Notes: generated from the sequence alone by a model not told the origin. Positions 31,545-43,599 are shown, numbered from the stretch's first letter. The stretch is 64,000 nucleotides of DNA from Smallanthus sonchifolius (GCA_023525975.1 CM042023.1:19207501-19271500), one strand, 5' to 3'. A program made the numbers and translations.

Positions 31545-32999
31545 TACACTATAAAAAAAAAGCTTTTAAATCAATTCTCACTTCTGATAATAAATTTTAT
31601 ACAGTTGACCATACACACTCCTAGTAAATAAATTAAGTTAAAAAATAATTTTTTTTTTCTTTATAAAGTACGTGTCCACAGGGTATACATACGTGGCCGA
31701 CTTTGAAATTAAGAGTTTGAAAATTAATATGTATATTTTAGGAATTTTTACCAACCTAAAATATGTAGTTACTTACATTCATTGTTCTGTACTATATATT
31801 TGAATATAAATATTTATTTTTTTGTACTTTTTCTAATAAGGTATATCTTTAATACATTTTAATATTTAAAAAATATATATAACATTAAATCTATAATTTT
31901 AAACATTATTTTAATATAAAATATTTTCTAACCCCCTACCGCATTTTGGACTTTTGATAATGCAACGGCTAACACCTAAATCATTGGAGCACTTGAAACT
32001 TGTTTAACCAAATACATGATTGGATAAAGAATTTTGTGGTTGTATTAGGGTATATCAACAACCACTAGCACCGATTAGTCGATTACATCAATTAACAAAT
32101 TTTATAACAGACCCAAATCATCAATCACTAACAAATTTTATAATAAACTCAAATTGACCCGTTATATAGTTTGAGTAGACCCAATCAACATGTTATGTAA
32201 TTTAAGTAATCTAATTGATCCGTTGTATGATTAAAGCAGATCAAGATGAAAAAAAACTATCCAATTTAACTTATTTTCTCAATAAACGAGTCATAATTGC
32301 CGACCATATATATAATTATTGATGTGTATCATCATAATTATAAATAATGCACCCTTGAAATATTTGTTAGCTAAATTCTTTTAATCCACTAATGCGTTTG
32401 GATGCGTCCCAATCCATTGACCTCTAAAATACGTCTTATAAACACACATAAACATTTGAATGCAATTGTGTTTCTATTAGAGATTTTTTTTGAGTAATTA
32501 TATTGCAACATATATTTATGGTTACAAATCAATCACTTGTATTAATCCATAGACAGAGTCCATTTCTTCCAACTCTCACATCAATACCAAAATTTCCATA
32601 GACTTGAATCATAAAGTATGCATATATGCATTTAGTTTTCAATAACGAAGAAAAGTACAATGCTTACGTGTGCATTTAGGTTACAAAATCAATAAAAACT
32701 CTTGAAATACATGTAATTCAAAATTTATATATTTATCTTCAAAAAGTATGCATTCATGTTTAATTAAATATATAAAAATGACCAGGGGTATTATGGTGTT
32801 TTACCCACACCCTTTCTTTTTGTCCTGAAACTAGGAGGACAATCCGCACTTCGCGCCGGTGGCGTCACTCGCTGTAGTATTAACGAAATAAAATATTAAG
32901 ATTTGTAACGTAAAAATAAGGAAAATGTAAGATGAATTAAAAACGAAAAAAACCAAATGGAAAAACAAATTAAAAATAACAAAAAAAACCCACGCCCAA
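31545..32999. other. Intergenic AT-rich sequence
   Basis: No open gene or clear element. A G/C-rich island GCACTTCGCGCCGGTGGCG at about 32848 stands out from its surroundings, but I cannot assign it. Confidence 0.4.
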
Positions 33000-33075
33000 G
33001 GTTCGAACCCGAGTAGTTGGGGTGGAGTGGTAGGAGTGAAACGCGCCTAAACCATCTGCGCTAGACCACGACGGT
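33000..33075 (-). repeat. tRNA-like sequence, probable SINE head
   Basis: The minus strand has an A-box-like CTAGCGCAGATGGTTTAGG and, about 40 bp on, a B-box GGGTTCGAACC. It does not fold into an obvious complete tRNA, so a SINE or tRNA pseudogene is more likely than an active tRNA. Confidence 0.45.
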
Positions 33076-33406
33076 GTTATTCTCCCATGAAATAAACCTA
33101 TATGCAGAGATAAAAGCGGCTTATTTAAAAAAAAATCGATCTATTGTCACCACGTGGAGTTGCCGCCCATTTCAACCAACCGACTTGTGTTACTGTTCAC
33201 GCACTATCAAATTGTATATAGTTACGGAATACCTCCCTCACTTTCTTCCATCTCTCTTTCTATTTAACCTTCCACCGTAGGTCTCCTATGGAATTCCTCA
33301 CAGTTGTAACCTACTCTTCTAGTTTGTCACGATAATTATTAGAGGGGTAGAACGGTCTTTTCAAATAGTATTGTAGTTGCATGGCTATGGGTCAGTAGTA
33401 GTCTTA

Positions 33407-34613
33407 GAGCATGAGGTATACCGCTGTGATTGTGGTGTGATAATAAAGTGCACGCCACGTGACGCCACGTCACTATCCTCGTTATCACACCACCCATCAC
33501 TTGGCAAGGGGTAGGGCTGACAATTTTAGACACGTACACGAATACACGACACGAACCTACACGATCTTAACATGTATCGTGTATGGCCTTATCGTGTTTC
33601 GTGTCCTAAATAGGTAGACACGAATCTACCTGTTAATTTTCATGTCTAAACAGGTAAAATACATGTTTATCTGTTAAGTACTTGTTAGTACCTGTTAAGA
33701 TTTTTTTAAAATAAAAAATATTAAAATATGATATTATACCTGGTCAAATACTTGTTAAGTACATGTTAGTACCTAGTAAAATACTTGTTAGTACATGTTA
33801 AGATGTGTTTCACTAAAAATGTTCTTAAACATGTGTTTCTAAACAGGTCTTATCGTGTTAAGCATGTATAAACATGTTCGTGTTCGTGTTTGGAAAAAAG
33901 TACACGATAAGTTATCGTGTCGTGTTCGTGTCTTATCGTGTACGTGTATACACGATATGCCAGCCCTAGCAAGGGGTATACCCGTGTAATTGTGATGGTG
34001 TGATAATTAAATGTTATTATTTTTTAATTTTTATTTAAATAAAATAAAACATAATATTTCATTAATAAAAATAAAATAAAACTTAATAAACAATAAGAAA
34101 AAAAACATAAATTAGTCTATCCAAATCACCTACAAAAATAAAACATAACTTATCTTCCCACTCACCTACTCTCTCTCAAATTCCCAATTCAACACCACCC
34201 ACCACCACCCAAATTTATGTGAGACCTCCATCACTCCAATCCACAACAGATCGAAGCATATTATCAACTTTCCTCTCGAATTCAGGCGTCCACCAATGAG
34301 ATGATTCAGACGGACGCGATTTGAAAGATGATTAGAGGTCGCAGCCGGAGTAGTGTCCTGAGTCGCCGGTTTCTTCTTCTCCACGGTGGTTGATAGCGGC
34401 CATCGGTGGGTGGGTCAATCCAACGGTCATAAAAGTTACCGTTCAACGGATCAATTTGGTTGAAATGAAACGATGACTAGCGTGAAAAATTTCACGAGAG
34501 ATTAGTATGGTGTGAAAAAAGAATTGAGGGGGCGGTGTGCCCACTGAATCACGGCGTGATTCAGTCATCCGCGTTGGATCACGGCGTGGTAAACCCAGGT
34601 ATACCGGATACCC
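33407..34613 (+). mobile_element. Tourist-like (PIF/Harbinger) MITE, with a nested hAT MITE
   Basis: Target duplication TTA (33404-33406 and 34614-34616). TIRs GAGCATGAGGTATACC and, from the right, GGGTATCCGGTATACC. Without the nested element it is about 740 bp. A shorter relative in opposite orientation lies at 50908-51247 and shares the TGTGATAATAAAGTRCACG... arm. Confidence 0.75.
33512..33968. mobile_element. hAT MITE nested in the Tourist-like MITE (457 bp)
   Basis: TIRs TAGGGCTGACA and TAGGGCTGGCA, with a perfect 8-bp target duplication GCAAGGGG (33504-33511, 33969-33976). The interior has inverted CGTGTTCGTGT/ACACGAACACG words. Confidence 0.9.
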
Positions 34614-34707
34614 TTAGGGAGTTAGAAATGGTAGCAGTTAATCTTTTTGTTTAGCTATGCATGTTATGCAAATCGATGGCTATTTACATGAGTAATGGGG
34701 TAGGTTA

Positions 34708-35006
34708 TGTTGGGTTCGTAGGCCTTTTGGGGCAGGCACAGGTCAAGGGCAGCCGACCCTAGCCTGATTGCTAAGCCTAATTGGTTTGGGCCCTAATTGG
34801 GTTTACATGGGGATTAAGTTTACTAACCCTAGTTTAGTCTCTATAAATACAATGCTTTGTACTTGTAATTTGTATCACCTCTAATAAAGAATATCCTAGT
34901 TGCCACCCGTGGACGTAGGTTAGTTTAGACCGAATCACGTTAAACCCCGTGTTCGTTACTGCTTTCGCGTGTGTGTGTTCGTGTGTGATCGTGTTTAAAC
35001 CTAACA
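34708..35006 (+). repeat. Ty1/copia 5' LTR (299 bp)
   Basis: Starts TGTTGGGTT and ends CCTAACA, with TATA box CTATAAATAC at about 34842 and AATAAAG at about 34883. It is followed by a primer-binding site at 35009. Confidence 0.7.
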
Positions 35007-35008
35007 AC

Positions 35009-35020
35009 TGGTATTAGAGC
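35009..35020 (+). other. Primer-binding site, initiator tRNA-Met type
   Basis: TGGTATTAGAGC, one change from the standard TGGTATCAGAGC, two bases inside the copia LTR. Confidence 0.75.
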
Positions 35021-35084
35021 TTAGGCTCAAGATCAGATCACACGAACCGTTGACTGTCTGCCGCCGCCAGATTAGGGTTCCGCT

Positions 35085-35215
35085 GCTACAGTAGCGCGTC
35101 GCTACAGTACCCGTCGTGAACAGTACCTCCGCCGCTACAGTACCTCCGCCACTACAGTACCACCGCTACAGTACGCCGCCGCCGCTACAGTGTCGCTGCT
35201 ACAGTATGCCGTTCA
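35085..35215 (+). repeat. GCTACAGTA microrepeat in the copia leader
   Basis: About nine copies of GCTACAGTA separated by CCGCC or CGTC spacers. The rest of the element is missing; AT-rich sequence without gag follows. Confidence 0.8.
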
Positions 35216-35220
35216 TGGTC

Positions 35221-35907
35221 TTCCCACTAAAAAAGGTATTCACATGAAAAATTACCATAATACCCATACAAAAAAATAAGTAAATAAAAAAAATTAGAAA
35301 TTAGAAAGCAAAAAATGAATGGATAGAAATGGTTCCTTTGGTTTTCAATGAAATGCATCCCTAGAATGTGACTATACTTTGAGTTATTAATCAAATCTAG
35401 TTTGATTTTAACAATTCTCGTAAAAGTTGTTCTTCTCGGTTAAACATCATGAAAAAAGAAATTTAGTATTATATACGCCATAAAATCCCGATCACCCCTT
35501 ATTAAATTTTGCACTAGCCCCTCGATCGACTCCCATAGAAAAAATTTAGTATTATATATCGCTAGTCAACGGACCTAAAAAATTTCTAACCCCAATGAAA
35601 AAATTTTCTGGGTCCGTCGGTTTCTCATGTTCAATGAGTTTGGCAGACCTTTAAATTGAATAAAAGAATGTCTAAAGTCTCTTGAAATATGACATGGACA
35701 TGTTTATAAAACTCCAAGTCTTGTTATTGTTAGCAGGGCCGCCGTCGAAGACCCCCAAAAAACCAATTTCTATAACTTGCAGCCCAAGACTCTAGTAATC
35801 TGAAGTGGAAGTTCCACCACACACGCCCCCATCCGTTTTTAAATGTTTTATTTCTTTTTGCTGAATGATTAATTCTAACATGTGAACTGAAGTGGAACCG
35901 TAGTAAT
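35221..35907. other. Intergenic region before the PPR gene
   Basis: AT-rich, no gene recognised. It includes the putative promoter of the PPR gene; no convincing TATA box. Confidence 0.35.
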
Positions 35908-38723
35908 GTCCACTCTGATACGACCACTACAGTTCACCGCGGTCCTCCACGACACCGTTAAGCTCCTCCGAAACTTAGCCGGGACTAAAAATCTTGAGAG
36001 TTCACGCTCGTTTGATTGTGTCTAATCAATACTCGGGAGACCATGTACTAGAGATAAACTCTTTGATCAATCTTTACTCAAAATGTGGAGAATTGGAATC
36101 TGCCCGCCAAGTGTTTGATAAAATGCCCAAAAGAAATGTGGTTTCATGGAGTGCTCTACTGGCGGGCTATTTCCAAAACGGGATGGATTTTGAAGTTTTG
36201 AGATTGTTTAAATCAATGGTTCTGAATGACTTTGATGTGTGCCAGCCTAATGAGTATATATTTGCAACGGTGCTTTCTTCTTGTTCCAATGTAGGATACC
36301 TTTCATCAGGCAGGCAATGTCACGGGTACGTGCTAAAATCTGGGTTAGTGTTCCATCAGTACGTGAAGAACGCGCTTGTGCGCTTGTACTCCATGTTGTC
36401 AGACGTTGTAGGGGCTATGGAGGTTTTGGTTTCGGTCCCTGGGTCAGATATGTGTACTTATAACCTGATCTTAAGTGGACTTGTTGAGAATAGTTACTTA
36501 AATGAAGCATCAAATGTTCTAAGGAGAATGTGCGCTGAACATTTGGTGTGGAACAAAGCCACTTACATTTGTAGTTTCGGGCTTTGTGCTCGCCTAAAAC
36601 ATTTGAGCTTAGGGAGTCAAATTCACAACCGGCTTCTAAAGAGTGATGTTGATTTTGATGTGTTTGTATGTAGTGCAGTTATTGATATGTATGGGAAATG
36701 TAAAGATATTTCAAGTGCCAGAAAAGTTTTTGAAAGATCACAAGATCGAAATGTGGTTTCATGGACTGCAATGTTGTCTGCTTACTCGCAACACGGGTTA
36801 CTTGAGGAGTCATTAAAGTTGTTTTGTAATATGCAATGTGAGGAAATTGCCCCAAACGAGTCTACATTTTCTGTACTATTAAATACAAGTGCTAGATTAT
36901 CATCACTAGGATACGGGTATTCATTGCATGCACTTGCAGAGAAAAAGGGATTCAAGGGTCATAACCAAACCAAACCAAACGTACCCAGTATAATCCCACA
37001 CATAGCTAACGCTATTAGTAGGGTCTGGGGAGGGTGTGATGAGGGCAAACCTTACCCCTATCCCAAGGGATAGAGAGGCTGCTCCCGTTTAGACCCCCGG
37101 CTCCATGGGAAAGAAAAAGATAAAAATATAAATAAAATTAATGAGTAATAAAGTAAAATAAATCTAACAGTAATCTAACAATTAGCAGTGTATGACTAGA
37201 GTATATTAGTCACAAGAAACACAACACACCTACAAGAAACAAGACATACGCAAAATCTATGCTAAACAACTCTACTCTCCCACACAACGGGTCACTCATC
37301 CTAAAACCCTAATACGACGTCTCCATGAAAACCTATCATTGATCATGTCCTCTGAGAGGTGTAAATCTAGCAAATCAAGCCTAATCCTCTCATCCCACGT
37401 TAATTTCGGTCTCCCCCTGCTCCTTTTCCCCTCTACAACGAGAGTTTCCACCGTTCTCACTGGATCTGTGCTCTGTCTCCTCTTGACATGTCCAAACCAT
37501 CTCAATCTTCCTTCTCTTATCTTATCTGAGGTACATGTGACTCCCAATCTCTTCCGAACAACTTCATTTCTTATTCGGTCCTTTCTTGTGTGTCCACACA
37601 TCCACCTCAACATCCTCATCTCAGCTACATCCATTTTTTGAGCTTGTGTCTTCTTGATGGCCCAACAATCGGTTCCATATAGCATCGCCGGGCGAACTGC
37701 TACCCTAAGAATGTTGGAAATTCTTTAATCAACATGTACTCAAAGACGGGCGACATTGAAGCTGCAAATAAAATATTTTCAGGTATGACTAATCGCGATA
37801 TTATAACATGGAATACTATTATATGTGGATACTCGCATCATGGTCTTGGTAACAAGTCATTGGCTTTGTTTAAAGAAATGTTGAAAACTGATGAAAATCC
37901 TAATCATGTGACTTTTGTTGGTGTTCTTACTGCTTGTGGACATTTGGGAAACGTTGAATTAGGGTTTTACTTCTTTTACCATTTAATGAAACAAAAGGGT
38001 ATTGAACCTGGTTTGGAGCACTATACCTGCATTGTTGGACTTTTAAGCAAGGCAGGCCGATTAAATGAAGTTAAAGATCTCATGCTTTCAAGACCAATTA
38101 AATGGGACACCGTTGCATGGCGTACTCTGCTAAATGCTTGTAATATTCATAGAAACTATACTTTGGGTACCCAAATTGGGAACATTAACTTGAATTTGGA
38201 CCCGTACGACGTGGGAACATATACCCTTTTGTCTAATATGCATGCTAAGGCGAATAACTGGGGTGGAGTTACTCAAATCCGTGAATTAATGAAGAAAAAG
38301 AAGATAAAGAAAGAGCCTGGGTTGAGTTGGTTGGAGATTAAGAATCAAACACATGTGTTTGTTTCAGATGATAATGGACATCCTGAATTTGTTGAGATTC
38401 ATGAAAAGTTGAAGGAGTTGCTTGGTAAGATCAAATCACTTGGTTATGTGCCTGATACTAGTAATGTGTTACACGATGTTGAAGATGAACAAAAGGAAGA
38501 TTATGTTGGTTATCATAGTGAAAAGCTTGCAGTAGCATATGCCATATTGAGGACACATAAAGACGCACTGATTCGTATTATAAAAAATTTGAGGATATGT
38601 GATGATTGCCATTTTACTATGAAACTAATTTCAAAAGTTACAAATCGGGAGATAAATATCAGAGATGTTAATCGTTTCCATTGTTTCCGAGATGGTAGTT
38701 GCTCCTGTGAAGATTATTGGTGA
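35908..38723 (+). pseudogene. PPR-DYW protein gene (EMB2744-like), interrupted by a LINE
   Basis: PPR-DYW proteins bind organelle RNA and, through the DYW deaminase-like domain, often edit C to U. The likely start is ATG 35908. One extra base near 35990 shifts the frame just before VHARLIVSNQYS. Repeats follow, such as ARQVFDKMPKRNVVSWSALL and ARKVFERSQDRNVVSWTAML. At about 36962 the frame enters a LINE and stops at 37073. The gene resumes at about 37703 (VGNSLINMYSKTGDIEAANK), with the E/E+ region and the DYW domain: HSEKLAVAY, CDDCH and the final DYW, i.e. the HxE...CxxCH zinc site is present. Sequence and order resemble Arabidopsis At5g39680 (EMB2744). The remaining frame is well preserved, so the break is recent or the gene is a redundant copy. 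I see no splice pair that would remove the LINE in frame. Confidence 0.8.
36962..37702 (-). mobile_element. RTE-type LINE, 5'-truncated, inside the PPR gene
   Basis: The minus strand encodes the end of an RT polyprotein (ECWAIKKTQ-like start, MRMLRWMCGHTRKDRIRNE, RLRWFGHVKRR, RGRPKLTWDE; 37685-37296). The 3' non-coding end contains CCCTTGGGATAGGGGTAAGG and closes in a GTTTGGTTTGGTT tail. The same 3' end is at 63745-63897. The target duplication is short or absent. Confidence 0.85.
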
Positions 38724-38914
38724 CTTGTGATCATCAACGCTTGGTATGTAAAGATTATTCCTAGATACAACCCGTTTCTACCCGAACCTGTTTTGATCTA
38801 TTATCCAACCCGTCTCGTCTCACCTGATCTCAAATTAATGGCCTTGTAAGTTCTAACACCAAGTTTAATTGATGTAAATATATATGTTTTGGGCATAATC
38901 ACATGGTTCGTGGT

Positions 38915-40830
38915 ACGCTCCGGTACAGGATTGCTTTGCCGATGACGAGGTTAACGCGAAAGGAGACTAAATTTGTATGGGGTTCCGAGCAAGAATCTGC
39001 CTTTCAACTCTTGAAAGAAAAGTTTACTAAGGCGCCTGTTTTATCCTTGTCGGACGGGACTGAAGATTTTATGGTGTATTCGGATGCCTCGCATTCGGGG
39101 TTGGGTTGTGTTTTGATGCAAGGGGGAAAGTAATTGCCTAAGCGTCTAGGCAATTGAAGACTCACGAGATGAATTACCCTACCCATGATTTAGAACTTGC
39201 GGCCGTGGTTTTTGCGCTCAAGATTTGGAAGCATTATTTGCATGGGGCTAAGTGTACGATATATACGGATCCCAAAAGTTTCAAGTACTTCTTTGAACAA
39301 AAGGACCTCAACATGAGGCAAAGGCGTTTGCTTGAATTGGTCAAAGACTATGATTGTGAGATACTTTATCATCCGGGTAAAGCGAATATGGTGGCGAATG
39401 CTCTTAGTCGAAAGAAGAGCCATACACCTATCAAGGTGAAGTCATTTAAGATGACAATTTCATCATCTCTTATTGATGAAATACGGGAGGCTCAAGTGTT
39501 AGAACTTGGTGGTGATTTGAAGAAGGAACAGATGGTTGCTTATGTTGATAAGCTTAGGGAAAATAGCACGGGTTTAAAGACATGCTTTGATAGAATTTGG
39601 ATTCCTAGGTTGTCAAGTGTTTTGACAACTATTTTAGACGAGGCGTATAAATCCAAGTATTCTATCCATTCGGGGGCCACAAAGATGTTTTATGATTTGA
39701 GGTGTCATTTTTGGTGGTCGGGTATGAGGCGTGATATGGTTAAGTATGTGGAGAGGTGTCTCACATGCTTAAGGGTAAAGGCGGAACACCAAAAGCCCTA
39801 TGGAAAACTTCAACCGCTTAAAATACCGCTTTGAAAATGGGAGAACATAACCATGGATTTGATCACTAAACTACCAAAGACTCGAAAGGTTTATGATGCG
39901 ATTTGGGTAGTAGTGGATCGGTTGACAAGAAGTGCACATTTCCTTCCTATAAAAGAAACGTATTCATCGGATAGATTGGCGGAAATCTATGTGAAGGAAA
40001 TAGTGTCACGTCATGGTGTACCGGTGTCGATTATATCGGATCGTGATACGAGATTTACTTCTCGTTTTTGAAAGAAATTCCATGAGGATATGGGGACTAG
40101 ATTGAATCTTAGTACCGCTTATCATCCACAAACGAATGGTCAAAGCGAGTGAACGATACAAACGCTCAAGGATATGTTACGAGCGTGTGCATTGGATTTT
40201 GGGGGAAATTTAGACGATCATTTACCGTTGGCGGAATTTTCGTACAACAATAGCTACCATTCTAGTATTGTTATGCCGCCTTTGAAGGCATTGTATGGGA
40301 GGAAATGTCAAACACCCGTGTGTTGGGGTGAGATTGGTCAATGGGAACTTGGTAGCAAAGAGTTGGTCAAGGAAACTAATAGTATCATTGATCAAATAAG
40401 GGCACGCTTGAAGGCAGCGCAAGATCGCCAAAAATCCTATGCGGATAATAGGAAGCGGGCGATTGAGTTTCAAGTGGGAGACTTTGTGCTTTTGAAAGTC
40501 TCTCGTTGGAAAGGGGTGATACGGTTTAGGAAACGGGAGAAGTTAAGCCCACGTTTTATCGGGCCGTTTAAGGTGATTGCAAGGGTGGGTGCGGTAGCTT
40601 ATCGATTAAAGCTATTGGAGGGACTAAGTAGACTTCATAACACGTTTCATGTGTCTACTTTTGTTCCATTGGATGATATTGAGATTGATGAAAAGTTGAA
40701 TTATGTTAAGGAACCGGTGGCAATCTTGGATAGAAAAGTGAAGCGTTTACGCAATAAAGAGATTAGCCAAGTCTTGGTACGGTGGAAACATAAGAAGGGA
40801 GCGGAAATGACTTGAGAAACCGAGGAAGAG
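38915..40830 (+). pseudogene. Ty3/gypsy pol 3' half (RNase H, integrase)
   Basis: Starts abruptly at RIALPMTRLTRKETKFVWG (end of RT), then RNase H SDASHSGLG, the integrase zinc domain CLTCLRVKAEHQKP, the core WVVVDRLTRSAHFLP with SDRDTRFTS, and a C-terminal DRKVKRLRNKEISQVLVRWK (chromodomain-like position). Stops: TGA for Trp near 39832, 40069 and 40813, TGA for Arg near 40150, plus a frameshift near 39130. No 5' LTR or gag is present to the left. Clade as for the 6580-9185 element: Tekay-like, inferred. Confidence 0.85.
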
Positions 40831-41965
40831 ATACTCAAATATTATCTGAACCTTTTTATGTGAAGACGGGTTTCGGGGACGAAACCCAAATAAGGGGAGG
40901 TGATTTGTAACGAACCAAAATACGGGTTTCGATATAAAATAAATAAATATTCTAAATAATATTATGGTGGAAATAATATTTTAGAAATAAGTTGAAACAA
41001 GTGGGTTTCAAGTTTGTTATGGAGTTATGTTAGTTTTTAACTACTTTTGGCATGAAAATGGGTGGAATAAAACATGGGGGACTGAAAGTGCAAATATGGC
41101 AAATCTGCCATATTTGACCTATATGAAGTCAAAATTCATATTTTGTTTGGTGTTGGGGGTCGATGCTTGCAAGAGAAGAAGGAGAAAGAGGAGAATCCGG
41201 TCAAGAACGAAATTAGAGGCTTGCATGCTCGAGATTTAGGGTGTTGATTCACACAATACCTTCCTAACATCAAGTAAGTTCCTCCTTCATCTCTTGAATC
41301 CACCATTTATGGTGTTCTTGGTGGGTTTTGGGTGAAGTTCGAAATTTATGATGCATGAGGTTAAATTAGTGTTAGATTGTTGATAATCTAGCTAATTTAA
41401 AGGTAAAGAATGGTTAATAACATCCTAGAACCCTTTAATTTTTATTATGAGAAGTTAGGGTTCATATAGGAAAAATTGGGGGGTTTTGGATTATGATGAA
41501 TTAATGATGATTAAGTGTTTGTATGATGTTAAACATTTAAACAAACACCAAATTAACCTAATGATAAAAATTGAATGAAAAATTAGTGTTAAGGTAAGGA
41601 TAATGAAACTCAAGTAGGTGAATTTGGGGTGAAAGAGGATGTTTGGATTTAAGTATAACTCAAACGGGTCAGTTTGGGTTGGAAATAGTAAATTGGGTTG
41701 TGAACCCAATTAAAATATGATTTTAGTGTATGATGGATTACTAAACTAGATGAATGCGTTTAGGTAATCAAATTGCAAAACGTGAAGTTGAATCGGGACC
41801 TTTAAATTCACAAGGTAAGTGCTTTTGCACTTACTTAGTAATTGATGATAAATGGTGTTATATGCAATGTTGTATGCATAATGTGTTAAGTTGCATAATG
41901 TGTTATGTGGTATGAATGTGTATAGAGGTGTATGAATAAGCGAATGAATGTAGTTATAGTATTAA

Positions 41966-42100
41966 TACTATAATGGATATGTGGATACGGAGTTTTGGTC
42001 TAAGTACCATAATGGATATGTGGATATGAAGTTATGATCTAAGAATCATAATGGAAATGTGGTGATGTAGTTATGGCCTATGTGCCATAACGGAAATGGA
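41966..42100 (+). repeat. Tandem repeat in the LTR
   Basis: About three to four units of roughly 45 bp carrying CATAATGGATATGTGGATA and a TTATGRYCTAAGNNYCATAA dyad. The position and dyad style recall 53915-54110 in the solo LTR. Confidence 0.7.
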
Positions 42101-42425
42101 AATGTGTTAATCATGAATATAAAATGAAAAGAATGAAACTTGTAGGTGATATGCAAGTGATATGTAGTCAAAGTCAAGTACAAGGCTTTGGCGGATTTTC
42201 GTATGCGTATATGTTGTTTTTGGGGGTTAATTAGGAATCCTTAGAAGGATGTTAATTGATACATGTATTTGTGTTTTGATGTATGTAGATGGTGTTTAGA
42301 ATGCTTTAATCAAGAACCCAAGTGTTTGGGAAATTTTTTGTGGCTAGATGAAATGGTAAAAGTTGGAAAAATGACTAAGTGTTAAAATCTGCAGAACCTG
42401 AAAACTTTCTGTGAAGACAGGTGCC

Positions 42426-42552
42426 TCGCGGTACGCGAAGAACCAGGGAAAGTTCTCTCGCGGTACGCGAGGGACCTGGTTTCCGGTGAGCTTTTCTTAG
42501 GCTCTCTCGCGGTACACGAAGGGAAGGGGGCTTGGTTCCTCGCGGTACGCGA
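42426..42552. repeat. Four TCGCGGTACGCGA palindromes near the LTR 3' end
   Basis: Copies at 42426-42438, 42458-42470, 42507-42519 (one change) and 42540-42552. The arms TCGCG/CGCGA around GTA are perfect in three copies. Confidence 0.9.
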
Positions 42553-42652
42553 GGGACGTATTTAAAAATTAAAAAATAAAAATAATTCTTGGGACGAATG
42601 CTTCCGCGTGTTTTTACGTTTCTTATTCGGTGTTAGAATTTAGCGTGTTACA

Positions 42653-43215
42653 CCTTTTAATCTAGTTCTGAGAGACTTTAAACCCAACCCACCCTGATAC
42701 TTTGGCTTACAAACTTCCTTCCCACTGACTCTGACTTTGCCCTGAGCGTTATCTGAATTGGCCCAAAGAAATCGATTTAATAATCTCTAAATATCCTCAA
42801 TAATATTAGCAGGTAGTAAGAAAACAGCAGACCAGTAAGCTTGCATAGATGATAGAACAGATTGTATAAGCTGTAATCTACCAGCAACTAATAAAGATTT
42901 GTTCTTCTAATTAATAAGACCAGACACTTTGCTGAATTCATCTAAAGCCATTTTTAGAGTGTTGACAGAATCACAATCAACATTAGCAAAAACCATTAAA
43001 TCATCAGCAAAGCAAAGGTGATTATCAGATTCAAGACTTCCATGACAAGGGTAAACAGATATGGGGACATAGAATCTCTTTGTCTCAATCCTCTCAACCC
43101 CTTAAAAAAGCCACACACTGATTAACAATAATAGAGTAATTAGCTGATCTTACACATGTCATAATCCAGGAGACCATGTGATATACAGAGTCTTCAACAA
43201 CAGAAGATTCTGAAC
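42653..43215 (-). pseudogene. LINE reverse-transcriptase fragment
   Basis: The minus strand shows SWIMTCVRSANYSIIVN, RGLRQRDSMSPYLFTLVMES, then the RT catalytic block HLCFADDLMVFANV (about 42985-43030), LLVAGRLQLIQSVLSS and NRFLWANSDNAQGKVRVS. It is disrupted by frameshifts and stops. The left edge coincides with the Ty3 LTR end, so that element inserted into this LINE. Confidence 0.8.
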
Positions 43216-43599
43216 GTAACGGTAGCCAACGAATTAATTCGAGATACAGGTACACCACTCGAATAATTCGTCGGGCGTTCCAATTCGGATCTACGATACA
43301 GAATAACCACGTAAATCCAGCTTTGGATTCCAAAGAACACCTCTAGCAATGGAAGATTAAACTCGAAGAAAATAACAAAATTAAAGAACTTCAAAAACTG
43401 TTTCATTCTTCCTGCATGCGGATTACAAATAGAAGGGAAAAACGTGAGCCATATTTGGCTACCCTTTAGGAAAATGGGAAACAACCGAAACATGAAATAA
43501 ATAAAATAATTTAGAAGTTAAAATAACACATGGGAATTAAAGATCATGGGAAGCAGAATCCGTTGCATGCATTTGACTGGATCCAAAATTCATGGTGGG
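43216..43599 (-). other. Unassigned, possibly leader or LTR-like retroelement debris
   Basis: No conserved motif. It lies between a LINE fragment and gag-protease debris and contains GTGTACCTGTATCTCGAATT on the minus strand, which looks LTR-like. I cannot define ends. Confidence 0.3.

Larger units (their letters stand above)
40906..42652 (+). repeat. 3' LTR of the second Ty3/gypsy element (1747 bp)
   Basis: Starts TGTAACGAACC after the polypurine tract AAGGGGAGGTGAT and ends GCGTGTTACA. It contains a tandem repeat (41966-42100) and four palindromes near its 3' end (42426-42552). It abuts a LINE fragment at 42653. Confidence 0.8.

Noticed and set aside
33000..33075. Functional tRNA gene
   Set aside because: A- and B-box-like words are present, but I could not fold a full cloverleaf with acceptor and anticodon stems.
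34166..34384. Short ORF in the Tourist-like MITE
   Set aside because: Lies wholly inside a non-coding MITE and has no domain.
37339..37641. Plus-strand ORF inside the PPR gene insertion
   Set aside because: Antisense shadow of the LINE RT C-terminus.
41027..41239. 70-codon ORF in the gypsy LTR
   Set aside because: No domain, and it falls within a non-coding LTR.
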